Below the pieces are notes generated by a model. That model saw only the letters and a program-made list of their open reading frames with translations, was not told the origin of the DNA and did not search any database. Shown here piece after piece: positions 10,195 through 20,710 of a stretch of DNA of 64,000 nt. The position numbers and the translations under genes are program-made. How positions within the stretch are numbered: position 1 is the stretch's first letter; each line of letters opens with the position of its first letter. Location of the stretch: NCBI RefSeq assembly GCF_007860095.1, contig NZ_SJPT01000009.1, positions 62,001 through 126,000 of the forward strand. The letters are read 5' to 3'. Origin of the DNA: Novipirellula galeiformis. GTDB taxonomy: Bacteria; Planctomycetota; Planctomycetia; Pirellulales; Pirellulaceae.

Positions 10195-10253
10195 TCGGCG
10201 AAGCCCCATTCGCCACTTTACTGACTCCTCACTCCTGCTTCCCCTCGCTTCTC

Positions 10254-10598
10254 ATGTCTGAATCCAACGAACTTCCCATCCAAATCGACGTCTCCTCGGT
10301 TTCAGAAATGCTTCAACGAGGCGACGATTTTTTGCTGCTCGACGTTCGTGAGGAAAACGAGTACGCGGTCGCAAAGATCACCGGCAGCACGCTGATACCA
10401 ATGAGTGAAATTGGATCGCGCGTGCAAGAACTCGACGAACACAAAGACCGCTTGATTGTCGTCCATTGCCATCACGGTGGCCGTAGCCTGCAAGTGACCC
10501 AGGGATTACGCGGTCGCGGTTTTACAAAGGTACAAAACATGGACGGCGGCATTGACCTTTGGAGCCAGACCGTCGATCCGACCGTCGACCGTTACTAA
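10254..10598 (+). CDS. Rhodanese-like domain protein
   Basis: A single rhodanese domain of 114 residues. It contains the FLLLDVREENEY segment and the active-site loop VVHCHHGGRS, with the persulfide-accepting Cys present. It probably carries sulfur or serves as a thiosulfate or polysulfide transferase in the cytoplasm; the partner is unknown. The start at 10254 gives a standard domain boundary, while an upstream in-frame ATG at 10182 would overlap the hisG end. It lies 59 bp after hisG and may be read through from the his genes. Confidence 0.88.
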   Translation: MSESNELPIQIDVSSVSEMLQRGDDFLLLDVREENEYAVAKITGSTLIPMSEIGSRVQELDEHKDRLIVVHCHHGGRSLQVTQGLRGRGFTKVQNMDGGIDLWSQTVDPTVDRY

Positions 10599-10901
10599 AC
10601 GCTCGTCCCGAGCGCCGCAATGTCATTCACTCGCGTGATTTGCTTGCAATTCCACTGCGAAATCACGGCCCACTCGCCCCGCCGCCTATTTCGCCTTGTT
10701 TGCCGAGACTGCCAAAGACAGTCTGAATTGCCCAATAAATGTCTCTTTACCGACCAGGGCATCGGGCGTTATCATCGCCAGCACTCGTCACGTTGATGTG
10801 GTCTTGCCCGCGATGAATTGAATCGTTATTCGGATTCAGTCAGGGAACGAAGACAGGGCCAATGGCGGTTGTTTTTTTGCACTTGTTCAAGGATTGAAGC
10901 A

Positions 10902-12959
10902 ATGGGCGGAGTCCCCGTGCTACTGCTATTCGCGGCAATCGGCGTCACCTACGGCTGGCAACCCGATGGCGGTGGCGGCGTCGAATACATCATTCAAGTT
11001 CCCGCCGAACAAGTCGATCGTTTGCAGGAAACGGGCGAGATCAGCAGCGTGATTGACCCTCAGGTTCAGGGGCATGTCAGTCGCGTCGTGATCCGAGTGG
11101 GCAACCAACCTTTGCCTCGCGAAACGCCTCCCCACGTCGCTCAACTTCGTCACGAAGTCCCCGTTGCTCCAGGCGCTGCGGGCCGCGGCTCCCGCATGGC
11201 GGCAAACGACGGTTCTCGCTCGGGGATCGTTGAGACGCAATCTCGCGAACCGACTGCGTTTGACGCCAACGACCAAAATCCGATTCCCATTCCGCAGATG
11301 ACCGAGCGTTCGCCGGCGCAGCCGATTCCGGGACTCAGCGCCCCTTCGACCAAGTTGGCCGGAAGCCCTACAGGAATTGGCGCGCAGGCCGAGTCGATGA
11401 TGAAGCCCGACGCGAGCAATTCCGCGGCGGGGCCTGGGTTCAATTTCCCCAATTCCGCGTTGCCGCAATCACTTCAACCGCAATCACTTCAAGAGGCTGC
11501 TGAAAATGCGGCAGCCAGCGCACGCGACGGCCTCACGACCGCCGTCCAAGCGTTGGGCAACCAAACCAGAAACGAAATCGATACTGCGATCAATCGCGCT
11601 GGCCAAGGTGTCCAAGAGTCCGCTTCGGGGTTGGCCGATCGCGCTAACGACGCATTGCGCAACGGCTTTAACGTCGGAGGTGCCAGCGCTGCGGCCGCCG
11701 GCAACGGCCAGCCGAATGCCGCAGCCACGACCGCCAATCCACGTTCCGGCAATTTTGACGTCCCCTCATTCACCGGCTCCAGCGCCGCGGGAACGACGAA
11801 CCGCAATGTGGCAGCAGCCCCCTCCACCGATCCGATGGCAGGAGGCCGTGACAAAGATTGGCGTGATTTGAACGATCCCAACCTGCGTCCCCAAGGCATC
11901 TCGTCCCCAATGCCAACCACCGATCCAATTAGCAGCTCTGCGGCCAATTCGCGATCCGCCGTCGACCCTCGCAGCCCTGCGGCGCAAGCCACCCAACCAC
12001 GCATGGTAACCAACCCCGCGACCGGCACGAGCTCTAACATGGGGCTGGGAACCTCCTCGACGTTCGGCAGACCCCCCGAAGCCTTGAACCCGTCGCGCCC
12101 CAATAGCAACGACACCGCCAGCAATGATCTGCAAGCGTACCAGCAGCGGCAGCAATACGAAAAAGAACAATTCGAACGCGCCCAATACCAGCGTGACCAA
12201 GCTGCACGCGCTCAATCAAATTTGCCTCCTTCGGCTCCCGCCTCCAGCCCGTTCGCTCAAGGAACCGCCAGTCCCTACAACGCAGCGGAGCAAAACAACC
12301 GGCCGTTGGACCGTAATCCAAACGACCGCAATTTGACGCAGGCCTCTAATTTTGACGCAGCCGCAACGTCGGCGATCGCAAATGGAGACCCCCGAGTTTC
12401 GCCCAACGATGCCGGAATGCCGCCGGGCGCTTGGAGCGTCGACGCCTACGGTCGCTACATCGACCGTGAAGGGCGATTGCTTGATCGCTTCGGCCGTCTT
12501 CTTCCCAATCAAAACGCCCCCGTCGCCCCTAACCCTCGGCTCGCAGAACAGACTCCGGCAACCGCGACACCTTCGCCACGCGAACCCATGAATTACGGAA
12601 CGAATCCCAATGGTTCCAATGGATCGCAAGGAAACCCAGGCAATTTTGCTGGGATGCCGAACGCCCCCGTTTTAGCGTCGCAAAACGGCATGAATCCTGA
12701 CAACACTCGCTCGCCATCCGACCAGGATCGTCGCTATGACGCCCGTGACGCCGCATTGGCCGCTGAGCGTGAGGCCTACCTGAAATCACAGAGCACCCCC
12801 AAGTCGTTTGCGGCACAGTCTCTGTTCAACATGCTGTTTCTGATTTCCATGGCCGGCAATCTTTACCTGGTCGTCTGGCTCAAAAACCTGCGTCACCAAT
12901 TCCATGAATTGGTCGCAGCAAAACGGATGAGCCAAAACACAGGCGCGCCGGTCGTTTAA
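10902..12959 (+). CDS. Large low-complexity protein with C-terminal membrane anchor
   Basis: The protein has 685 residues. ATG 10902 is preceded by AAGGA at 8 bp spacing; the open frame reaches back to 10818 but without a ribosome-binding site. The order is an N-terminal hydrophobic segment (VPVLLLFAAIGVTYGW), a short conserved-looking part (EYIIQVPAEQVDRLQETGEI), about 500 residues rich in Ala, Asn, Pro, Ser and Gln, a GRYIDREGRLLDRFGRLLP motif, and one transmembrane segment near the C-terminus (LFNMLFLISMAGNLYLVVWL) followed by a basic tail. It is probably a surface or envelope scaffold. No enzymatic motif was recognised. Confidence 0.75.
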   Translation: MGGVPVLLLFAAIGVTYGWQPDGGGGVEYIIQVPAEQVDRLQETGEISSVIDPQVQGHVSRVVIRVGNQPLPRETPPHVAQLRHEVPVAPGAAGRGSRMAANDGSRSGIVETQSREPTAFDANDQNPIPIPQMTERSPAQPIPGLSAPSTKLAGSPTGIGAQAESMMKPDASNSAAGPGFNFPNSALPQSLQPQSLQEAAENAAASARDGLTTAVQALGNQTRNEIDTAINRAGQGVQESASGLADRANDALRNGFNVGGASAAAAGNGQPNAAATTANPRSGNFDVPSFTGSSAAGTTNRNVAAAPSTDPMAGGRDKDWRDLNDPNLRPQGISSPMPTTDPISSSAANSRSAVDPRSPAAQATQPRMVTNPATGTSSNMGLGTSSTFGRPPEALNPSRPNSNDTASNDLQAYQQRQQYEKEQFERAQYQRDQAARAQSNLPPSAPASSPFAQGTASPYNAAEQNNRPLDRNPNDRNLTQASNFDAAATSAIANGDPRVSPNDAGMPPGAWSVDAYGRYIDREGRLLDRFGRLLPNQNAPVAPNPRLAEQTPATATPSPREPMNYGTNPNGSNGSQGNPGNFAGMPNAPVLASQNGMNPDNTRSPSDQDRRYDARDAALAAEREAYLKSQSTPKSFAAQSLFNMLFLISMAGNLYLVVWLKNLRHQFHELVAAKRMSQNTGAPVV

Positions 12960-13048
12960 TCCCATCGCGATCCTCCCGCCCAACGCTACGAAGCTTTTCT
13001 GGGTAACGAGCTTCGCCCGAGGGTGGTGATTCGCACTGGACGCCAAAC

Positions 13049-13077
13049 CGTCCACGCTCTGGCGAGCGTAGCTACGC
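13049..13077. repeat. Palindromic repeat copy, family shared with 62168-62220
   Basis: The segment reads as CCGTCCACGCTCTGGCGAGC followed by GTAGCTACG. Its reverse complement closely matches the left arm of the hairpin at 62168-62220. It lies between two large secreted-protein genes, so it is an interspersed intergenic repeat, possibly REP-like. Confidence 0.5.
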
Positions 13078-13231
13078 AAGTGAAACTTCGGCTCATGAGA
13101 CTCGCCAGCCTTCCGCAGCTGAAATTCTCGCGTCATTTTCGAGTTTGATCTTTCGCTCGCCTCGTTAGATTTGCTAACGATACGTACTAGGCCATAGGAT
13201 TGGCTAGATTTCTCGCGAAGGATTGCGACCC

Positions 13232-15952
13232 ATGAAACCGTTTGGCGTACGACTTGCCGCTGGTGCTGTTACGATTTTGCTCGGTGCACTCGCCGCAGCC
13301 CAAGCCCAAAAAGACCGCAGTGACCGACACGAATCGGACTGGACCTTGTCGGCATCGAGCATGCCCAGCCAGCTTCCTGCGCCTCTGGTGGGAATCGAGG
13401 CCGACGCGAATCAAGAATACGCTGACAACAGCGGGGCGGCAGGCCCCAGCAGTTTGTTGGCGCGCATGCCCAGCGGTTCCCTAAGCAACGCCGAACCGAT
13501 CCATTCGTCTCAAGCCAACGCGAGTGGTGGCGTCGCACAGGTACAGTACACCGAACCGGCCGCAGCCGCTCCCGAATCGATGCCACTCCCCGCCTCACTC
13601 GGTGCCGCTCCGGTTGACACTCCCTCCTTTGATGCTGCTGGTATCCAAGGCGACGGCTTCGCTGGCGCTGACCCGCAAACCAATCCTGAGCCTGGAGCCG
13701 GAACGGAGGCTCCCCAACGTGACGCTCCAAGCTTCGATCCCGGCGGCTTCACCCCTCCCGGATTTGATCCCAACGTCGCTGCATCTCCAGCGGCAGCCCC
13801 CACCCAAATGCAAACGCCTGAGAATGCGGGCATCGGCTTGCCCTCCGGCCCTGCGTTCTCCGCCGCCGCTCCCATGGAATCGCCCGATTCAGGTAACGTC
13901 GCAGCGGACGCCGCGAACAATGACACCCGAAACAATGACACCCTGAACAATGGTTCCGTCGCCACGATGGGATTGCCCACCGCTGCGATGCCTCCGTCGA
14001 CTGCGGGCCCACAAACCTTTGCGGCTCCGACCGACGCTGCTGGCGGGCCCAGCAGTTTTTCCGGCGAACCCAGCAATTTTTCTGGCGAGCCCAGCAACAT
14101 GCTTCGCGGCAGTGGCGCCGACGTGGCGGCCAACCACGACGCCCCCGTCGCCGATAACGCTGCCCAGAATGATTTCGCACAACCCAACTTCGCGGCCCAA
14201 TCGCCCGCTCCGCAAGCGACCGCGAACATGGAGCAACCGCCTGCGTATGGCCAAAACGAATACGGCCCCGCTACCGCGATGCCTGCGGCCGACATGAACG
14301 CGATGCCAACGACGGCGTCCTCTCCTGCTGCCAATAGTCCAGCCACGAATTACCCAGCCACAAATTATCCAGCCGAGTCGCCACAGACCTACGGTGGCAA
14401 CGATTCGTTTGCAGGCAACCCTGTCGCAAACGAGCGGATCGCTTCGCGAACCTCGCAACCGGGAATGATGGGCACCGACCAACGCGTGCCCAAGGCGGCT
14501 CCCCAACAATTTGACGACCCCATCGCGGCACAGCCCGTACGTGTCAATCCAAACACGACGCTCGCTTCGCCAGGCGACCGCCATCTCGAAGGCGTCCAAT
14601 CGCCCAGCATCGTGATCCAAAAACGCGCTCCGAGTGAAGTCAAAGTTGGCAAACCAGCTTCGTTTGTCATCCATGTCCAAAACGTTGGTTCGGTGGAAGC
14701 ATTGGACGTTCAAATTCACGACCGAGTTCCTCAGGGAATGCGATTGGTGGACGCTTCGCCGCTGCCGGAACAACAAGGCGAAATCTTAGTTTGGAATCTC
14801 GGCCCCATGCCCGCCGGTGATGAACGCACCGTGACGATGCAATTGGTTCCCGAGCAAGAAGGCGAACTAGGCAGTGTCGCTCGCGTCACATTCGAGGCCG
14901 CCGCTTCGGTGCGTACGATCAGCACGCGCCCAGAACTGCGTGTCGTCCAACGTGCTCCCGAGCAGGTCTTGATCGGACAACAACTTGAAATCGAAGTCGA
15001 AGTCTCCAACCCTGGGACCGGATCCGCCACCGGCGTGGTCGTTCAAGAAGATGTTCCCGATGGACTCGAACACCCCAAGGGTAAACAACTCGACAACTTG
15101 CTAGGTGATTTGGCTCCGGGCGAAACTCGCCAACAAGTGCTCCGCATGCGAGCGGTTGCTCCGGGCAAGATTCAAAACACCATTCGCCTTGTTGCCGATG
15201 ATGGATTAACCACCGAACACACCGTCAACGTTGAAATCGTCGCACCCGAGCTACAAATCGCACTCGCCGGTCCAGCGCGTCGTTTCCTCGAACGTCCTGC
15301 GACCTTCCAGCTTGAGATCGTCAACGGCGGAACCGCCGACGCCACCAATGTCGAGATCAAAGCTCAATTGGATCGTGGGTTCACCTTCGTGAGCACCGAC
15401 TTCGAAGGCCAGTACGACCCCACGCAACACACCGTGTCTTGGTACCTCGAAAGTCTTCCCAAGGGTGGACGTGGTCAAGTTCCCTTGACGCTGCTTCCCG
15501 TCGAAGAAGGAAATCGCAAGATCAGTTTAGATGCCCGCGCCGATCTAGGCGTGATCGCAAAAAGCGAAAGTGCGGTCGCCGTGGACTCGCTCGCCGAGTT
15601 GACCTTCCAAATCAGCGATTCAGCGGACCCCATCGAAGTGGGCAGCGAATCAATCTACGAAATCCGCGTGAAAAACAGTGGTTCCCGCGATGACAGCAAC
15701 GTTCGTGTCCAGCTGCAATTGCCGGCTGGAATCGAGCGCATCGCTTCCGATGGCGATGCCCAGGAAGACGGTCGCGGGGGTTTGTTCTTTGCTCCTAAAC
15801 CCGTGCTCGCATCGAACGGCGAATTGGTTTATCGCGTTCGAGTCCGCGGCGTCGCCGAAGGCACTCACATCGTCAAGGCGATCGTGACCAGCGATCAATC
15901 GGCGGTCCCCGTCACCAAAGAAGAAAGCACAATGGTCTACGCAGACCGCTAA
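13232..15952 (+). CDS. Secreted DUF11 repeat protein with long disordered region
   Basis: The protein has 906 residues. ATG 13232 is preceded by AAGGA at 9 bp spacing; an in-frame TTG at 13223 overlaps that site. It has a signal peptide (GVRLAAGAVTILLGALAAAQ), then about 430 residues of Ala/Pro/Asn-rich low complexity. After these come at least four beta-sandwich modules of the DUF11/CARDB type (IVIQKRAPSEVKVGKPASFV, LRVVQRAPEQVLIGQQLEIE, and similar). Such proteins are abundant in planctomycetes and are probably exported cell-surface components. A strong terminator follows the stop codon. Confidence 0.85.
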   Translation: MKPFGVRLAAGAVTILLGALAAAQAQKDRSDRHESDWTLSASSMPSQLPAPLVGIEADANQEYADNSGAAGPSSLLARMPSGSLSNAEPIHSSQANASGGVAQVQYTEPAAAAPESMPLPASLGAAPVDTPSFDAAGIQGDGFAGADPQTNPEPGAGTEAPQRDAPSFDPGGFTPPGFDPNVAASPAAAPTQMQTPENAGIGLPSGPAFSAAAPMESPDSGNVAADAANNDTRNNDTLNNGSVATMGLPTAAMPPSTAGPQTFAAPTDAAGGPSSFSGEPSNFSGEPSNMLRGSGADVAANHDAPVADNAAQNDFAQPNFAAQSPAPQATANMEQPPAYGQNEYGPATAMPAADMNAMPTTASSPAANSPATNYPATNYPAESPQTYGGNDSFAGNPVANERIASRTSQPGMMGTDQRVPKAAPQQFDDPIAAQPVRVNPNTTLASPGDRHLEGVQSPSIVIQKRAPSEVKVGKPASFVIHVQNVGSVEALDVQIHDRVPQGMRLVDASPLPEQQGEILVWNLGPMPAGDERTVTMQLVPEQEGELGSVARVTFEAAASVRTISTRPELRVVQRAPEQVLIGQQLEIEVEVSNPGTGSATGVVVQEDVPDGLEHPKGKQLDNLLGDLAPGETRQQVLRMRAVAPGKIQNTIRLVADDGLTTEHTVNVEIVAPELQIALAGPARRFLERPATFQLEIVNGGTADATNVEIKAQLDRGFTFVSTDFEGQYDPTQHTVSWYLESLPKGGRGQVPLTLLPVEEGNRKISLDARADLGVIAKSESAVAVDSLAELTFQISDSADPIEVGSESIYEIRVKNSGSRDDSNVRVQLQLPAGIERIASDGDAQEDGRGGLFFAPKPVLASNGELVYRVRVRGVAEGTHIVKAIVTSDQSAVPVTKEESTMVYADR

Positions 15953-15987
15953 TTCACCTGGCCCTGCGAACACCGGCAACCCAATCA

Positions 15988-16020
15988 CAGCCCCCGTAAC
16001 CCGGGGGCTGTTTTCGTTTT
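15988..16020 (+). terminator. Rho-independent terminator after the DUF11 gene
   Basis: A 9-bp stem, CAGCCCCCG pairing with the CGGGGGCTG ending at 16010, encloses a 5-base loop. The run TTTTCGTTTT follows, 35 bp after the stop codon. Confidence 0.85.
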
Positions 16021-16049
16021 CCACCGGCATCACGTCGCCAACGAAGCGG

Positions 16050-16112
16050 GACAGCGGTGCGGGACGGCAGTGCGGGACGGCACAGCGGAGCGGGGCGGGA
16101 CAGCGGAGCAAG
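16050..16112. repeat. GC-rich short imperfect tandem repeat
   Basis: Several copies of a GCGGGACGGCA / GCGGGACAGCGG motif lie in tandem between the terminator and the convergent hydrolase gene. No coding or hairpin role is evident. Confidence 0.5.
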
Positions 16113-16233
16113 TTGCTCAACGCGTTTTGCCCCGTCGTAGCATTCCGCAGCATTTCACGTCCTCGCGGAAACACAAAAAGGAAAACACCCTCTTACTTAG
16201 AGAGCGTTGTAAGGAACGATCGCGGAGGGCCGA

Positions 16234-17463
16234 CTATTCAAGCCGATCCATGATCGGGTCTAAAACATCCTTTTTGATTGTCGCTAGCCAGTTTGGTGAA
16301 TCGGCCGGAATTTGCTTTTCGGACTCTGGCATCTGCTTGCCATCACTGAACCGATGCTGAGTCGCCAGCACTCCAATGTTCCTCTGACGTCGATCCAACC
16401 ACATCAGCGTGCCGCTCGATCCGGAGTGAGAGATCTCGTCGGCGAGCCCGTCGCTGCCTGCGGATCGAAGCGCAAAACCGAGTCCATAAAACGCGCCCGG
16501 TTGATCCCCTCGATACATCGCTTCGATCGCATCGCGAGGAATGAATTGCTTGCCATCATGGACACCGTGATTCTGATGCAACCGCAAAAACTTGCTCAAA
16601 TCATCCAGTGTCGAAACAATACCGCCGCCAACGGAAACGTATTTCCCAGGAGGAATGGGAGTTTGATTCAACCTGCGTCGAAACTTTCCGTCGGACCGCC
16701 ATCGCCAATAGAAATGAGCCATTTGTTCGACGGTCTGTTCGTCGGGATAGTAAGTCGAATGTGCCATTCCAAGTGGCTCGAACAACTCCGTTTGAATCGC
16801 GGTTTCCAGTAGGGTGCCAGTCGATAACTCGATGATCCGTCCCGCGATATCATATCCAATCCCGCTGTAAGCAAATTTTTTGCCGGGATTCATCCGCATC
16901 GGCATCTTGACTTCCTGAGCAACCACATCCGCTAACGTCAACCCATGACGTTGGAGCCTAACCCAGGGACGACCGCCCTCGTCATAATCGGAACGAAACC
17001 CAGCGGTATGGTTGAGACACTGACGCAGACTGGGCACGTTCGTTGGAGCCGCGTCCGACTCTAGCAACAACTCACTCATCTCGGGCAAATACGAATCGAC
17101 CGGGCGATCTAGGTCCAATCGCCCCTGGGCGGCAAGCTTGACGACCAGCGTCGCAATGATGGGCTTGGAAATGGAGGCGACACGAAACGGGGTTTCCGCC
17201 GTAAAGACCTTAGCATCTTTAATATGCCGAAACCCGAAGCCTTCTTTAAACAGAGTTTCGCCGTCGTGCATTAGTAACAGAGCGCCACCAGGCACTTCAC
17301 CACGCAACACGCTGTCGTCTAAATGTTTACGTAGCATGTCGCGATCTTGAGAGCGAAGGACGCCGGGCTGGGTTTTCGGGGCCGCAACATCGTCGGCTAG
17401 CAACGGGATCGATGTCACCGATAAAGCACACAGCACGACAGCAAAGTAACTCGCCACCTTCAT
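16234..17463 (-). CDS. Serine hydrolase of the beta-lactamase (class C / esterase) family
   Basis: The protein has 409 residues and a signal peptide (VASYFAVVLCALSVTSIPLLA). The three family motifs are visible: SISK (the SxxK nucleophile), YSG in FAYSGIGYD, and HSGSSG in place of KTG. This set is typical of class C-like esterases and D-aminopeptidases. It acts outside the cytoplasm and its substrate is unknown. ATG 17463 is chosen because the signal peptide starts there; the frame stays open to 17562 with unrelated sequence. The gene is convergent with the DUF11 gene. Confidence 0.85.
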   Translation of the reverse strand: MKVASYFAVVLCALSVTSIPLLADDVAAPKTQPGVLRSQDRDMLRKHLDDSVLRGEVPGGALLLMHDGETLFKEGFGFRHIKDAKVFTAETPFRVASISKPIIATLVVKLAAQGRLDLDRPVDSYLPEMSELLLESDAAPTNVPSLRQCLNHTAGFRSDYDEGGRPWVRLQRHGLTLADVVAQEVKMPMRMNPGKKFAYSGIGYDIAGRIIELSTGTLLETAIQTELFEPLGMAHSTYYPDEQTVEQMAHFYWRWRSDGKFRRRLNQTPIPPGKYVSVGGGIVSTLDDLSKFLRLHQNHGVHDGKQFIPRDAIEAMYRGDQPGAFYGLGFALRSAGSDGLADEISHSGSSGTLMWLDRRQRNIGVLATQHRFSDGKQMPESEKQIPADSPNWLATIKKDVLDPIMDRLE

Positions 17464-18280
17464 ACCACACCCGACTTCGTAACATTGCAAACGAATTGGA
17501 AACCCCCAGCGTAATCCGCTCCTAACGCAGATCCAAGTACGCTCTGTCCCTATCCTTCCCATTTGCCGTCACCTCAACACGCAAGTCGTCGGCACGCAGA
17601 AATCTCATGCAAAACCCTTGATAACGAAGCGAAATGGAGGCATGTAGGGCAGGGGGCTCGTAAGTCCCAACGACCTAAAAAACCAGCAACAATGGCAAAC
17701 ATGAACCGAATCGTTTCCGAACGAAGAGGCGACATCCTCCACAAATCCTCATGTCTACCGGATCCACTGCGAATGTGACTCGGCCTTCAGCAGAGGCACA
17801 CCAAGGCAACGTGCCAACTCAGATTCATCCTCACGACTAACGAGCGATGGGATCGCCTATCAGCACCGCTCGTCAGTGGAACGGCCATGCTTGAATGGCG
17901 TGCCATCCTCCGCTGCACTCGATTTCATTTTGGCGTGCCCCTAAGTGAGAACTCGACACCTTGCGGCTGTCACCCTATTCGGCTTCGGTCGCTCGGTCGT
18001 GCATACAGGATAGCCAATGTCCCACTCGCGTCGGGTAACGCAAGGTTCATTGCCCTTACAACAAGCAACGGAAAGATCCGACGATTGCGGGCAGCCAGCC
18101 GGTCATCAGGATCGTGGTTGGACTTCGCTCGAGTGTGATTGATGAACTTTGCGAAGGCACGGTTAAGTAAACGCGTATTTTCTGCGGCACGGGGTTGGCA
18201 TTGTTGTCGATTCGCAATCGACCGTGCTACAACCGACGCCCTACCAGCATCCCGACTGCAAATCCCTCGCATTGATTTCC
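17464..18280. other. Intergenic stretch, no gene recognised
   Basis: About 800 bp separate two divergently transcribed genes. Short open frames exist on both strands but show no domain, no good ribosome-binding site and biased composition. Promoters for both neighbours are expected here, but no clear -35/-10 pair was identified. Confidence 0.5.
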
Positions 18281-19546
18281 ATGCTCATGAATCCTACCGC
18301 AAATTTCTCTGCGTCACGAAGACGTTTTCTTTCGACGGCTGCAACTTCGAGTATCGGCCTTTTTCAACATGCGTCCGTTTGGAGTAGCGACACGCTATCA
18401 CGCGACCATCAACCCTATGCTGAAGTCACCTGGGATCATTGTCGCCATGTCGGCTCGGTTTCGCACGCTCATTGCCGTTCGCAAAAATCGCTCGACTTGC
18501 TCTGTCGACGAGGCCTCACACACTTGGCAATTTCAAACTATTACCCCTCGGCACCTTGCACACCAACCGAACGAATTGGCCAGTTTAAAGTGGGGCAAGA
18601 CTTCGGCACGGTTGCGAATGAAGGCTACGTTCGGCGCGAGTTTGCCTGGAACGACATCATCCGCGATCCCGAGAACGGTTGGTTCGATAAACTTTCCCAA
18701 AAACGACAAGACAGCATGCCGTTTGAAGTCGGGGGTCCGTGCTTTACTCAGATCCCCAGCGATGTGATTTTATGCCCCAATGCAGAACACCATTCGATGA
18801 CCGACAGCAACGGTCATTTCAACGCCGTCGGATCACAATTCGCTAGCGGCACGTTCGACGTTCGCGGTTACTACTTCTTGAATCGGCATGGCTACGCCAT
18901 GGGAACAGGACTGCCGTGGCGTGAAGCCTTCGAGCGAATGATCGATGCGTTACAGTTCCAAACCGGTGGCGGTATCACCATCAATCATCCGACGTGGAGC
19001 GGCATGTCGGCTGTGAAGATAGCTGAATTCCTGGACTTCGACCCCCGAGTTTTGGGAATCGAAATCTGGAACCACACGGCGGATTTCCTCAATGGAAAAG
19101 GATGGTCGCTGGCCGAATGGGACGCCGTCTTGGCCACAGGACGACGATGCTATGGATTTGCCGTTTCCGATCACGCAGCCAACTCCGACCCTGCCTTTCA
19201 AGGCCGCAATGTGTTGTTGATTGACGATGCGACACCGCCCAACGAGATGCCCGCAGCATGTTTACGAGCGTATCGCAACGGTAACTTTTACAGTTCACTC
19301 GACGGCACCTTGCAACTGAAACAATTTCAATTCACCGGCAGCAAGTTAACCGTGGAGCTCTCAGCCCCCAGCAAGCTGCGCGTCATCTCGGCCAATGGAG
19401 TGATTCACGAACAAACCGGCAACTCGCTTTCGTGGACGCTACCCGAGGGCAAAGCACTCTCCGCCCAACATGTCTTTCTACGCGTCGAGGCCGACGCGAT
19501 CGACGGCGAAGATCGCATGTTCACCCAAGCCATCCAGCTGACGTAG
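18281..19546 (+). CDS. Exported PHP-like metal-dependent phosphoesterase-type protein
   Basis: The protein has about 421 residues. The N-terminus carries a Tat-like signal (SASRRRFLSTAATSSIGLF). The body shows PHP-type histidine motifs: VGSVSHAHCRSQKSLDLL near the start, ITINHPTW in the middle, and FAVSDHAAN later. These resemble the metal ligands of the PHP fold seen in histidinol phosphatase-like proteins. The start is uncertain between the ATGs at 18281 and 18287, and the frame is open to 18224. The substrate is unknown. Confidence 0.7.
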   Translation: MLMNPTANFSASRRRFLSTAATSSIGLFQHASVWSSDTLSRDHQPYAEVTWDHCRHVGSVSHAHCRSQKSLDLLCRRGLTHLAISNYYPSAPCTPTERIGQFKVGQDFGTVANEGYVRREFAWNDIIRDPENGWFDKLSQKRQDSMPFEVGGPCFTQIPSDVILCPNAEHHSMTDSNGHFNAVGSQFASGTFDVRGYYFLNRHGYAMGTGLPWREAFERMIDALQFQTGGGITINHPTWSGMSAVKIAEFLDFDPRVLGIEIWNHTADFLNGKGWSLAEWDAVLATGRRCYGFAVSDHAANSDPAFQGRNVLLIDDATPPNEMPAACLRAYRNGNFYSSLDGTLQLKQFQFTGSKLTVELSAPSKLRVISANGVIHEQTGNSLSWTLPEGKALSAQHVFLRVEADAIDGEDRMFTQAIQLT

Positions 19547-19733
19547 CCCCAAGTCGCAGCGCGGCCGATCGCAGCGAAAAGAGCTGACGTTCTCTGAAGC
19601 TGCTTACGCACTCTTCAGCGTTTTGGCCTGCCCTGGGCGGCCATTGACTTTGCAAGCGATAACGTGAACCGCTCGCAGGTCACAAACCACTCCCATTCCC
19701 ATTAAAAAACCTTCACCCTTTTTGAGAGAAACC

Positions 19734-20612
19734 ATGAAACGACGTTCACCGAAATCTGCGTTTACCCTTGTCGAGCTGCTAGTGGTGATTGCCATTATCG
19801 GCGTCTTGGTGGGGCTGCTTTTACCAGCGGTCCAGGCGGCTCGCGAAGCGGCTCGACGGATGCAGTGCAGCAACAACTTGAAGCAACTGGGTCTGGCAAT
19901 GCACAACTATCACGATACGTTTCAATCGCTGCCGCCAGGCTGGATCGATAACGCGTCGAACCAAAATCGCTTGGGCTGGGGAGCTCACATCTTGCCGTTC
20001 TTCGAACAGTCCGCCATTTTCGATGGCATGAAAAGTGCCGGTGCTTTCGCTGTGCCCTGGTACACGATTCCCGAGATGACCACGGGGACGTCCAATGTAC
20101 CGCAACCCTACGGCAAAACCGTTCTGCCCGCCTTCATCTGTCCCTCGGATCCATCGGACGGCATCAACGAGAACGTTCACGGCTACGCCAAGTCGAATTA
20201 CACCGGTATCGGAGGCCGTCACTACATTGCGTCCGGCGGTGCCAATGGCACCTTCTACGACAACTCCTTCGTGAAATTTCGCGATATGACCGATGGCTTG
20301 AGCAATATCGTGATGCTCGGGGAACGGAGCACCATCAACGAACCGTCCCGCGGGTTCGTCAAGAAGGGGACGATTTGGATCGGCGGCACTACCGCAAGCG
20401 AATACCATCACAACAATGCGATCGTCAATGCGTCGGCGTATTACTCGATCAACGGCACCGCGGGCAATTGGAATTTGACCAGCGCCCATCCTGGCGGCGC
20501 CCAATTCTTGCTGGGCGATGGCTCGGTGCGGTTGATCAGCGAAAACATCGAACTGCAAACATATGGATTCTTGGGCGCCATCTCTGACGGTAACGTCTTG
20601 GGCGAGTTTTAG
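19734..20612 (+). CDS. DUF1559 domain protein with type II pseudopilin N-terminus
   Basis: The protein has 292 residues. The prepilin-type methylation and cleavage motif is FTLVELLVVIAIIGVLVGLL, preceded by a basic leader. The planctomycete DUF1559 hallmarks follow (NLKQLGLAMHNYHDTFQSLP), with the terminal H-x9-DG motif in HPGGAQFLLGDGSV. It is probably an exported pseudopilin-like surface protein; planctomycetes encode many. ATG 19734 is preceded by GAGAGA; an in-frame TTG at 19722 is less likely. A small lipoprotein follows after 98 bp, a common pairing in this phylum. Confidence 0.93.
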   Translation: MKRRSPKSAFTLVELLVVIAIIGVLVGLLLPAVQAAREAARRMQCSNNLKQLGLAMHNYHDTFQSLPPGWIDNASNQNRLGWGAHILPFFEQSAIFDGMKSAGAFAVPWYTIPEMTTGTSNVPQPYGKTVLPAFICPSDPSDGINENVHGYAKSNYTGIGGRHYIASGGANGTFYDNSFVKFRDMTDGLSNIVMLGERSTINEPSRGFVKKGTIWIGGTTASEYHHNNAIVNASAYYSINGTAGNWNLTSAHPGGAQFLLGDGSVRLISENIELQTYGFLGAISDGNVLGEF

Positions 20613-20710
20613 TCCGCCATTCTCATTCCACTTTCACGATGCGGTCGTCCACCTCGACGCGGGGATCGACCACTGCATCACTACACCACAACCTCAATAG
20701 GATATATGCA